A DNA stretch of 15,988 nt from positions 1 to 15,988 of the forward strand of contig PWEU01000001.1 in assembly GCA_003554005.1 (NCBI GenBank), given 5' to 3'. The position numbers and the translations under genes are program-made. This document shows, piece by piece, positions 1-5,907 of the stretch. How positions within the stretch are numbered: position 1 is the first letter of the stretch; each line of letters begins with the position of its first letter. The stretch is from Nitriliruptoraceae bacterium (GTDB lineage Bacteria; Actinomycetota; Nitriliruptoria; Nitriliruptorales; Nitriliruptoraceae). The notes below the pieces were generated by a model. It was not told the DNA's origin. It worked only from the letters and a program-made list of their open reading frames with translations, and made no database searches.

Positions 1-1
1 C

Positions 2-400
2 CGTGGGCTGGGCAAGATCATCAGCTCCGTGGTCGCGCTGATGATCGTGGGCGGGCTCATCACCTTCGCCCTCGAACCCGAGACCTTCAGCACTGTCGGC
101 GACGCGGTGTGGTGGGTGCTCGTCACCTCGACGACCGTCGGCTACGGGGACTTCGCTCCCGTCGGCGGCCCTGCCCGCTTCGTCGCCGTGATCGTGATGG
201 TCGTCGGCATCGGCCTGGTCGGGGTCGTCACCGCCAACATCGTGGACTTCATGATGACCGAGACCGATGGTGCCGCCGAGGGCGGACCAGCGCCGGCGCC
301 CTGTAGCGCCTGCCAGGACACCGCCGCCCGGCTGACCCGCATGGAGGCCCAGCTCGACCGACTGGTCGGACTCCACACCGGGCCCTCGCCCCCAGGATGA
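2..400 (+). CDS. Potassium channel, two-TM pore domain (5' truncated)
   Basis: This is the C-terminal part of an ion channel that passes K+ across the cytoplasmic membrane. The reading frame is open to the window edge (first codons read RGLGKIISS), so the start is outside. A hydrophobic helix (VVALMIVGGLITFAL) is followed by a pore helix and the K+ selectivity filter TTVGYGD, then a second helix (FVAVIVMVVGIGLVGVVTANI), which is the usual pore-domain order. The short cytoplasmic tail carries a CSAC cysteine pair and an amphipathic stretch (TAARLTRMEAQLDRLVGL) that could form a coiled coil for tetramer assembly. No RCK/TrkA domain follows. More helices, such as a voltage-sensor-like bundle, could lie upstream. 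The filter makes the family assignment secure; gating and the exact subfamily are unknown. Confidence 0.9.
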   Translation, partial: RGLGKIISSVVALMIVGGLITFALEPETFSTVGDAVWWVLVTSTTVGYGDFAPVGGPARFVAVIVMVVGIGLVGVVTANIVDFMMTETDGAAEGGPAPAPCSACQDTAARLTRMEAQLDRLVGLHTGPSPPG

Positions 401-424
401 GCGCCGATGCCAGACGCTCCGCTG

Positions 425-430
425 TAGGGT
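425..430 (+). promoter_or_regulatory. Candidate -10 element (TAGGGT) for the hydrolase gene
   Basis: TAGGGT fits the actinobacterial -10 pattern TAnnnT and lies 27 bases before the ATG at 458, with a GGGAG-type ribosome site between them. No recognisable -35 was seen. The support is position and the rarity of TA in this sequence. Confidence 0.3.
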
Positions 431-457
431 CCCGTCCGTCACCGCCCGGGAGCACCC

Positions 458-1378
458 ATGAACCGCGGAGCCGCGCTCGTCGCCGGCGCCCTGTCGGCGC
501 TCGGCGTCGCCGCGGTGTACGGGCTGCCGACGCCCCGCGCCACCCTCGGCGAGCTGTACGCCGAGGTCGACCCCACCACCACCGCATCGCTGCGGGCCTT
601 CCGCTCAGCGCACCCGGTTCGACGCCTCACCGTGAACGGGTGGGCGTGGGAGTACGTGGTCCTGGGTGAAGGCCCCGACACGGTGGTGTTCCTGCACGGC
701 CTCTCCGGCGCCCACGACATCTGGTGGCAGCAGCTCGAAGCCCTCGCCCCGACCCACCGTGTGCTCGCCGTGACCTACCCGGCGGTGCGCACGCTGGCGG
801 AGCTGTCGGTCGGGGTGCGCGCGGTCCTCGACGCCCACAGGATCCAGACGGCGACGATCGTCGGGTCCTCCCTCGGCGGCTACCTGGCCCAGTACCTGGT
901 GCAGCACCACCGCGACCGCGTCGAGCGGGCGGTGTTCGCCAACACCTTCCCACCGAACGACCACCTCCGGGCCGCCCATCGACACCGGGCCATGGTGGGC
1001 CGCTTCCTCCCCGAGCGGGTGGTGGCCGCCGCCTTCCGCGACAGCAACACCCGTCGGATCCTGCCGGCGTCGCAGGACCCCGCGCTGGTCGGCGCCTACC
1101 TGTCGGAGCAGGCGCAGCACCGGGGCCTCAAGCGCCGGCTCCTGGCCCGTTACCACACGGGGATCGAGCCCTTCACCGTCGCCGATCCGGCGCCGGAAGG
1201 TCTCCCGATGCTGCTGCTGGAGTCCGACAACGACCCGCTCATCGACGCGGACCTGCGGGCGGCGCTGCGCGCGACCTACCCCACGGCCGAGGTCCACACC
1301 TTCGCGGGTGGGGGCCACTTCCCCTACCTCGACCAACCGGCCGCCTACACCGCCGTCCTTCGCCGCTTCCTCGCCTGA
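458..1378 (+). CDS. Alpha/beta hydrolase, maspardin-like layout, N-terminal membrane anchor
   Basis: This is a 306-residue alpha/beta-hydrolase-fold protein, probably an esterase, lipase or related hydrolase; the substrate is unknown. Residues 1-22 are hydrophobic and suggest a membrane anchor or uncleaved signal. The oxyanion strand is VVFLHG (76-81). The nucleophile elbow is GSSLGG, with Ser138 as nucleophile. The acid is probably Asp257 or Asp259 in ESDNDP, and the base is His287 in GGGHFPY. The segments SGAHDIWW, VLAVTYPAV, SSLGGYLAQ and GGHFPYL occur in the same order as in the eukaryotic protein maspardin (SPG21), from my recollection of that family. Unlike maspardin, the full Ser-His pair is present, so it should be active. 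The start is supported by a GGGAG just upstream. It follows the channel gene after 57 bases and could be cotranscribed with it, or use the TAGGGT element in the gap. Confidence 0.85.
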   Translation: MNRGAALVAGALSALGVAAVYGLPTPRATLGELYAEVDPTTTASLRAFRSAHPVRRLTVNGWAWEYVVLGEGPDTVVFLHGLSGAHDIWWQQLEALAPTHRVLAVTYPAVRTLAELSVGVRAVLDAHRIQTATIVGSSLGGYLAQYLVQHHRDRVERAVFANTFPPNDHLRAAHRHRAMVGRFLPERVVAAAFRDSNTRRILPASQDPALVGAYLSEQAQHRGLKRRLLARYHTGIEPFTVADPAPEGLPMLLLESDNDPLIDADLRAALRATYPTAEVHTFAGGGHFPYLDQPAAYTAVLRRFLA

Positions 1379-1457
1379 TCGGCGGCCGCCGTCCCGACAC
1401 CACCACACGCAGCGTCCTCCACGCCCGTCAGGCCCCGGTGATGGCCGAGCTGGCAGC

Positions 1458-1463
1458 TAGGAT
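1458..1463 (+). promoter_or_regulatory. Candidate -10 element (TAGGAT) for the L,D-transpeptidase gene
   Basis: TAGGAT in the 168-base gap before the transpeptidase gene matches TAnnnT and would give a leader of about 75 bases. No clear -35 box is visible. Apart from this, the gap 1379-1546 shows only a GC-rich palindrome at 1381-1390. Confidence 0.3.
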
Positions 1464-1531
1464 GGGAGTCAGCCGAGCCGCGGCCCTCGTGGACGCGCAG
1501 GCCACGCGCCGCGGCGCACCCCGCCTCCCGG

Positions 1532-1538
1532 AAGGAGG
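1532..1538 (+). promoter_or_regulatory. Shine-Dalgarno site that fixes the start of the transpeptidase gene
   Basis: AAGGAGG is a near-perfect anti-16S match ending eight bases before GTG 1547. A longer reading from GTG 1538 would overlap this site, so the later GTG is the better start. Confidence 0.8.
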
Positions 1539-1546
1539 TGGCAAGC

Positions 1547-2980
1547 GTGCCGAGCGCCCGTCGCTCCTCGATCCTGGCAGCTGCCAGCGTGCTGCTGCTG
1601 CTGGCTGCCGGCGCCGGCGTGCTGTTCGCCGCCTCGTCGAGCGTCGAGGTCCGGGTCGACGGGCAGGTCCTGACCACCCGGACCCTCGCCAACGATGTCG
1701 CCGGGGTGCTGGACCACTTCGACATCGCGGTGGCACCCGCCGACCGGGTCGATCCGCCACCGGACGCCGCGATCCGCGACGACCTGGTCATCGTCGTCGA
1801 GCGGGCCAGCACCGTGGAGCTGCAGGTCGATGGACGAGCCGCCCGGAAAGTGACGGCCGTGGTGGACACGGTCGACGATGTGCTGCGCGCCGCCGGGATG
1901 GGGAACCTGCTCGAACGCGAGGCCCGCATCACGCCACCTCCCGGGTCCCGGGTCGATGACGGGGACCGCGTCGAGGTCCAACTGCCCAGCGCCGTACGCA
2001 TCCGCGTCGACGGCGAGGAGCACCGGCTGGAGACCTACGCCGACACGGTCGCGGGCGCCCTCGACGACGCCGGGGTGTCCCTGGGCGAGCGGGACCTGGT
2101 CGAGCCGCCGACCGCCCGGACGCTCACTCCTGGGACCACCATCACCGTGCGTCGCGTCGAGATCGTCGAGGAGGTCGTCGAGGTCGCCATCGACCACGGG
2201 GAGCAGCGTCGTGAGACCGACGAGCTCCTCGAGGGCGAGACCGAGGTGGTCACCGAGGGACATGACGGCCTGCTCCACCGGATCTACGCGGTCACGCTGG
2301 TCGACGGTGAGGAGGAGCAACGGGAGCTGATCAGCGAGGAGCTCGTGCGGGAGCCGACCGACCGCGTCGTGAACGTCGGCACCGGCCAGGAGCCGGAGCC
2401 GGAGCCCGCACCAGAGCCGGCGCCGCCACCGGTCCGTGAGGCCCAGCAGCTCCTGGCCGCCCTCGGCTACCCGGTCGGGCCGGTCGACGGGATCGACGGG
2501 CCGAAGACCCAGCGGGCGCTGTGCGCATGGCGGCGGTTGGAGGGCCGTGAGGTCAGCCGCCGGCCGCTGCAACCCGGCGAGGTGGAGGCACTCCGGGCCA
2601 CCGACGGCCTCCCCGCGGCCAGGACCCCCGGGCGCGGCGTCACCGTCGACAGCACCTGCCAGGCGCTGTACCTGCGGCTGGACGGACGCTGGCAGGAGGT
2701 CCACCGCGCCTCCACCGGGACCGACGGCCTGCCGAGAGCCGGGTCCTACACGATCTCGTGGAAGCGCGAGGGGTGGCACACCTCGACGCTGTACCCCGCA
2801 CCCGAACCCAACATGTACAACTCGATGTACTTCCACGATGCCATCGCGATCCACGGCTCCCACCAGGTCCCACCGCACCCCGCCAGCGCCGGGTGCGTGC
2901 GCGTCACCCCGGCGGCCGCAGACCAACTGTTCGCCACACTGCGTGTCGGCGACCCGGTCCGGGTGATCGGTGCGTGGTGA
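1547..2980 (+). CDS. Secreted L,D-transpeptidase with DUF348 x3, G5, PG-binding and YkuD domains
   Basis: This 477-residue exported enzyme probably forms 3-3 peptidoglycan cross-links. Residues 8-30 form a signal peptide or anchor. Three DUF348 repeats follow (about 32-75, 88-131 and 149-192, each ending near PP), then a G5 domain (about 203-278) and a Pro/Glu linker (282-295). Next is a short peptidoglycan-binding domain (296-332; LLAALGYPVGPVDGIDGPKTQRAL) and a YkuD catalytic domain (363-475). The catalytic motif has His436 (IHGSH) and Cys450 in SAGCVRV; the usual SHGC histidine is replaced by alanine. DUF348-G5 is the arrangement of YabE and the resuscitation-promoting factors, where a lysozyme-like or 3D domain normally sits at the C-terminus. 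Here a transpeptidase takes that place. GTG 1547 was chosen because of its Shine-Dalgarno site. The gene converges on the minus-strand group that follows. Confidence 0.93.
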   Translation: MPSARRSSILAAASVLLLLAAGAGVLFAASSSVEVRVDGQVLTTRTLANDVAGVLDHFDIAVAPADRVDPPPDAAIRDDLVIVVERASTVELQVDGRAARKVTAVVDTVDDVLRAAGMGNLLEREARITPPPGSRVDDGDRVEVQLPSAVRIRVDGEEHRLETYADTVAGALDDAGVSLGERDLVEPPTARTLTPGTTITVRRVEIVEEVVEVAIDHGEQRRETDELLEGETEVVTEGHDGLLHRIYAVTLVDGEEEQRELISEELVREPTDRVVNVGTGQEPEPEPAPEPAPPPVREAQQLLAALGYPVGPVDGIDGPKTQRALCAWRRLEGREVSRRPLQPGEVEALRATDGLPAARTPGRGVTVDSTCQALYLRLDGRWQEVHRASTGTDGLPRAGSYTISWKREGWHTSTLYPAPEPNMYNSMYFHDAIAIHGSHQVPPHPASAGCVRVTPAAADQLFATLRVGDPVRVIGAW

Positions 2981-3013
2981 GCCCTCGTCACGGGCCGACG
3001 TCGTGGCGTGGCC

Positions 3014-3169
3014 TCAGGCCGGCGGCCGTGGTCTGACCACCACCGGCTCCACCGTCGGCGTGGGGGTGCGCGGCAGCACGGCGAAGGCCCAGGCGGCCAG
3101 GACCGCGACGGCCACCAGCAGCAGGATGCCGGCACCAACCACGGTCTGGAACCACCCGATCCGGATCAC
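3014..3169 (-). CDS. Small single-pass membrane protein, 51 residues
   Basis: This short gene was found by reading the minus strand in the gap between the transpeptidase and hemerythrin-like genes. It starts at GTG 3169 (VIRIGWFQTVVGAG) and ends at TGA 3016-3014. A GAGGAG site at 3181-3176 stands six bases before the start. Residues 11-32 form one clear transmembrane helix (GILLLVAVAVLAAWAFAVL), flanked by Arg4 on the N side and by a Pro/Thr/Val/Arg-rich tail (PRTPTPTVEPVVVRPRPPA) on the other. Signal, helix and stop lie in one uninterrupted frame. I do not recognise the family. It is the third gene of the minus-strand VanW/hemerythrin group, 158 bases after the second. It could be a small partner of an envelope complex, but that is inference. 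Confidence 0.6.
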   Translation of the reverse strand: MIRIGWFQTVVGAGILLLVAVAVLAAWAFAVLPRTPTPTVEPVVVRPRPPA

Positions 3170-3175
3170 CGCCAA

Positions 3176-3181
3176 CTCCTC
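3176..3181 (-). promoter_or_regulatory. Shine-Dalgarno site of the 51-residue membrane protein
   Basis: GAGGAG on the minus strand lies six bases before GTG 3169. This is the main evidence, with the hydrophobic helix, that the small frame is translated. The rest of 3182-3327 shows no gene and no TAnnnT element. Confidence 0.5.
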
Positions 3182-3327
3182 GACTGACCGCCGATCCTGC
3201 CAGCGTCAGCATGGGTGCGCGGCCGACGCGACCCAGGGTCCAACGTCCCACCCGGGACCGGGCACCTCGCCGTGACGCCCCCACACGCCCGCTCCCGATC
3301 CGGGCAGCGCGGGTCTGCCGGGCGAGG

Positions 3328-3795
3328 TCAGTCGCTCTGGGGGATGTCGAGCAGGTAGGTGTCGACCAGCAGCGCCGTCCCGCTGTGGCGATGGCCCGAG
3401 ACCCGTGCGGCCAGCTCGCGAGCCTCGACCAGCAGGGTCGCGAGCTCGCCATCGGCGTCCGCCTTGACCAGCAGCGCGTTCCCGAAGGCGAGCAGATCAG
3501 CGTGCTCCCCCCTGAGTTGCTCCACCCGGGCGCCGAACCAGGGCGCGGCCTCCAGGACCTGGCCGAGGAGCCCGTCGGGCGACTCGACCTCGTCGATGTG
3601 CTCCCGCACGGCGACCATCATGCCCTGGATCGCCGCTCGGAGGCGGTCGGCGTCCGGCTCCGGCCCGTCGGCGAGGGCATCCAGCTCACCCTCCAGCTCG
3701 ACCACCGCACGGTGGAGTGCCTCCCGGCGTCGTGTGTGGGCGTCAGCATCGGCTTCCGACAGGCGGATCCGCTCGTGGGTCACGTCGTCGATCAT
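3328..3795 (-). CDS. Hemerythrin-like helical protein
   Basis: This 155-residue soluble, mostly helical protein has histidines spaced as in hemerythrin (HHE) domains: His28 (EALHRAV), His66 with Glu69 (REHIDEVE), His98 (RGEHADLL), and His135/His137 (GHRHSG). The segment EVESPDGLL...APWFGARVEQLRGEH and the tail HRHSGTALLVDTYLLDI resemble small actinobacterial hemerythrin-like proteins I have seen, but this cannot be proved by eye. If correct, it would bind a di-iron centre and sense or handle O2, NO or peroxide in the cytoplasm. ATG 3795 was chosen because a strong GGGAGGAGG ends seven bases upstream. It lies 197 bases downstream of the VanW gene on the same strand, behind the repeat and palindrome block at 3833-3893. 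The exact iron ligands are uncertain. Confidence 0.65.
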   Translation of the reverse strand: MIDDVTHERIRLSEADADAHTRRREALHRAVVELEGELDALADGPEPDADRLRAAIQGMMVAVREHIDEVESPDGLLGQVLEAAPWFGARVEQLRGEHADLLAFGNALLVKADADGELATLLVEARELAARVSGHRHSGTALLVDTYLLDIPQSD

Positions 3796-3832
3796 GGTCG
3801 CGCCTCCTCCCAGGGGCTGCACCTCCGCCGGG

Positions 3833-3893
3833 GACCGGTCGCCCCTCCCGACGCCGATCCACTGCCAGCCGATCCACTGTCACCGGACCGGTC
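3833..3893. promoter_or_regulatory. Operator-like block: two GACCGGTC palindromes flanking a tandem repeat
   Basis: The perfect 8-bp palindrome GACCGGTC occurs at 3833-3840 and at 3886-3893. The second is embedded in the 12-bp palindrome CGGACCGGTCCG (3884-3895). The copies are 53 bp apart, close to five helical turns, which suits a cooperatively bound dimeric regulator. The block sits 38-100 bases before the hemerythrin-like start. A regulatory role is inference. Confidence 0.3.
3853..3882. repeat. Tandem 15-bp direct repeat, two units
   Basis: The unit GCCGATCCACTGYCA is present at 3853-3867 and 3868-3882, with one C/T difference. It is non-coding and lies between the VanW and hemerythrin-like genes. 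It may be part of a regulator binding site or a simple slippage duplication. Confidence 0.75.
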
Positions 3894-3966
3894 CGCCGTG
3901 CGGACCTGTCCCACCCATGATGGCGGGTCGGAGGGGGGCCACGCAAGGGCCGATCCGCGCCGCCCG

Positions 3967-3987
3967 CCCTCCGGCAGAGCCGGTGGG
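3967..3987 (-). terminator. Hairpin just after the VanW stop codon
   Basis: CCC-T-CCGGC / AGA / GCCGG-T-GGG forms a stem of 5 bp plus 3 bp separated by one T:T mismatch, beginning six bases beyond the VanW stop. No U-run follows, as is common in high-GC genomes. It may separate VanW transcription from the downstream hemerythrin-like gene only partially. Confidence 0.4.
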
Positions 3988-3992
3988 GCAGG

Positions 3993-5702
3993 TCAGTCCT
4001 GGGGCTGGTAGGTGTGGACGGGGTCCTCGCGGCGGGTCGAACCGTCGGGGTAGGTGATGGTGCGCCCGAACTCGATCGTGAACCCGTCCCGTGTGTCACC
4101 GGGACGGATGTCGTAGGGCTCACCGGAGGTGGTCTCCACCTCGGCCCAGGCCGTGCTGAAGAAGCGGACCGTTATGCGGGACTCGGTGGCCTCCGCGACG
4201 ACGACGATCTCGTAGGGCGAGTCGTTCTCCACCACCACGTCGATCGTGTTGTAGGACAACGTGGCCTCGCGGCCCATCGGGTAGCGCTCGAAGTACAGCG
4301 AGGGGGGCTGGAACTCCACGAGCTCGATACCGGCGAACCAGGCGGCGTTCATGAACGTCGTCCCGATCTGGCTGGAACCGCCCCCGACGACGGAGACCAG
4401 GTCGCCGTCGGCGTCGATGAACCCGTTCTCCACGAAGCCACGGGCGCGGGTCCTCGGCCCGATGGTCTCGTTCAGCGACAGGCGCTGACCGGGCTGGATC
4501 GTCGCTCCGTCGAGCAGGTCGGCGCCGAGCTGGATGTTGTGGTTGCGTGGCTGCCCCGGCACCAGGTCGGTCGTGAAGCTCGAGACCTGCTCCCGCACGT
4601 CGATGTCGTCGACGGTCACCTCGGGGGGCACGGTGTCGCCGGGGAGCTCACCTTCCCGCGGCTCGCCCTCGTCCTCGGGCTCCTGACGGGCGAGCTCGAG
4701 GACCTGGTCCGCCGCCGAATCGAGGTCCGGAGCGAAGCCGGCGGCCCCGTCGTGGAGCTCCACCTCGGTCCCGACGATGTCGTAGGTGGCATCCACCGGG
4801 CTCTCCTCCAGCGCCGCCACCCCGTCGCTACCGAGGTGCTCGCGGAGTCGGTCGCCGTCGGTGGCGAGCTGGAGGCGCTCGCCCTCCTCGGCGTCCTCGT
4901 CGTCCACGACCTGCAGGACCGTGGCCAGCTCAGCGAGGTCCAGCCGGAGGTCCTCACCCGCGGAGGGGTTGGACAGCAGGACCGGCGCTGCGACGGCGCG
5001 GGAGGCCGCGTCGCGCACGGTGTCGAGATCCACCTGGTTGAACGTCGGTGACGAGATGTCCACCGGGACCTCGACGGTGACGGGCCCGGGGCCCTCGAGC
5101 TCCGCGGCCAGAGCCGCGACGATGTCCTCGGCGGCCACGGTCCGTGCCGGCACCGGCTCGGTGACCTCGATCTCGACCGCGTCGGCGTCCTGGTCGGCCA
5201 CGAGCTCGAGGTCGGCGTCCCGTGCCTCCTGGGACAGCTGCTCCGCCGCCTGGTCGGCCCAGTCCTCCAGACGCGCCGGGTCGATCGTCTCGCCCAAGGG
5301 CAGGTCCACCTCGTGGCCGGTCCGGAAACGCAGCTGGTCCCCCCAGCCCTGCCACCCACCACGACGACCGAAGGACCAAGCGGTGGCGATGGCACGGTCG
5401 TCCTCGACGACGACCCCGACCTCCCCGCGGTCGCCGGTGACCTCGTCGTCCTCGGCCACGACGGTGACCGGGGCCTCGACCAGATCATCGGCGAGATCCT
5501 CGACCACGGCGACGAGCTGCTCCCGGCTGGCACCCCCGACCGATTCCCCCGCCACCGACACCCCCGGCAGCACCGTGGCGCCCTGCTGCCACTGCAGCCC
5601 CAGCCCGATCAGGACGGGGACGGCGGCCAGGAGCACGACGATCCCGACCCCGACGGCGATGCGGCGCTGCCGGGGCCCGCTCGAGGCGGCACCGCGTTCC
5701 AT
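3993..5702 (-). CDS. VanW-family cell-wall protein with PG-binding-4-like repeats
   Basis: This 569-residue exported or membrane-anchored protein has a transmembrane segment at residues 14-36 (RIAVGVGIVVLLAAVPVLIG), then two regions of the peptidoglycan-binding type 4 kind. One begins LPGVSVAGESVGGASREQL; the other is at about 210-345. A VanW domain follows (about 373-512: SSFTTDL, NHNIQLGADLLDGATIQPG, YFERYPMGREATLSYNT) and then a short beta-rich tail. VanW proteins occur near glycopeptide-resistance loci and in many Gram-positive genomes; their biochemical role is unsettled. The usual GGG-hydrophobic-CQ motif reads GGGSSQIGTT (440-449), so the cysteine is a serine. ATG 5702 has no Shine-Dalgarno but has TACGGT seven bases upstream, which fits a leaderless start. 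Longer readings add an unlikely Arg/Pro-rich extension. Confidence 0.9.
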   Translation of the reverse strand: MERGAASSGPRQRRIAVGVGIVVLLAAVPVLIGLGLQWQQGATVLPGVSVAGESVGGASREQLVAVVEDLADDLVEAPVTVVAEDDEVTGDRGEVGVVVEDDRAIATAWSFGRRGGWQGWGDQLRFRTGHEVDLPLGETIDPARLEDWADQAAEQLSQEARDADLELVADQDADAVEIEVTEPVPARTVAAEDIVAALAAELEGPGPVTVEVPVDISSPTFNQVDLDTVRDAASRAVAAPVLLSNPSAGEDLRLDLAELATVLQVVDDEDAEEGERLQLATDGDRLREHLGSDGVAALEESPVDATYDIVGTEVELHDGAAGFAPDLDSAADQVLELARQEPEDEGEPREGELPGDTVPPEVTVDDIDVREQVSSFTTDLVPGQPRNHNIQLGADLLDGATIQPGQRLSLNETIGPRTRARGFVENGFIDADGDLVSVVGGGSSQIGTTFMNAAWFAGIELVEFQPPSLYFERYPMGREATLSYNTIDVVVENDSPYEIVVVAEATESRITVRFFSTAWAEVETTSGEPYDIRPGDTRDGFTIEFGRTITYPDGSTRREDPVHTYQPQD

Positions 5703-5709
5703 GCCACCC

Positions 5710-5715
5710 ACCGTA
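5710..5715 (-). promoter_or_regulatory. Candidate -10 element (TACGGT) giving a leaderless VanW mRNA
   Basis: On the minus strand TACGGT ends seven bases before ATG 5702. That is the distance at which transcription would begin at the A of the start codon. No Shine-Dalgarno is present, consistent with leaderless translation. No clear -35 box. Confidence 0.4.
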
Positions 5716-5810
5716 GGGACCCCCGACCGCCTCGGACCGGGCATCCCATGTCCCGACGGACGGGCACGCTGCGGACGTCGCCAGGGCGTGGGGCCGGGCC
5801 TTCCGACGGC

Positions 5811-5816
5811 TACGGT
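5811..5816 (+). promoter_or_regulatory. Candidate -10 element (TACGGT) for the amidase gene
   Basis: TACGGT lies in the 205-base divergent gap between VanW and the amidase, about 90 bases before ATG 5908. It matches TAnnnT; no -35 box is evident. Nothing else is recognisable in the gap. Confidence 0.2.
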
Positions 5817-5907
5817 CCCCGGTCGCCCGACCCCCCGGGGCTGACCGCCAGGCGGGGCGCGTGGCCGCGACGGCCGGCGCCGCGCCCGGAGCCGCAGGAG
5901 AGGACCC

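Noticed and set aside
1381..1390. Palindrome GGCGGCCGCC after the hydrolase gene as a terminator
   Set aside because: It has no loop and no T-tract. Such GC palindromes are expected in sequence of this composition.
1469..2926. A 485-codon minus-strand frame opposite the transpeptidase gene
   Set aside because: The plus strand encodes a complete multidomain enzyme there. The antisense product has no recognisable motif.
3010..3020. GGCCTCAGGCC as a bidirectional terminator between the transpeptidase gene and the small membrane gene
   Set aside because: The loop would be one base with only five paired bases, and it overlaps the stop codon of the small gene.
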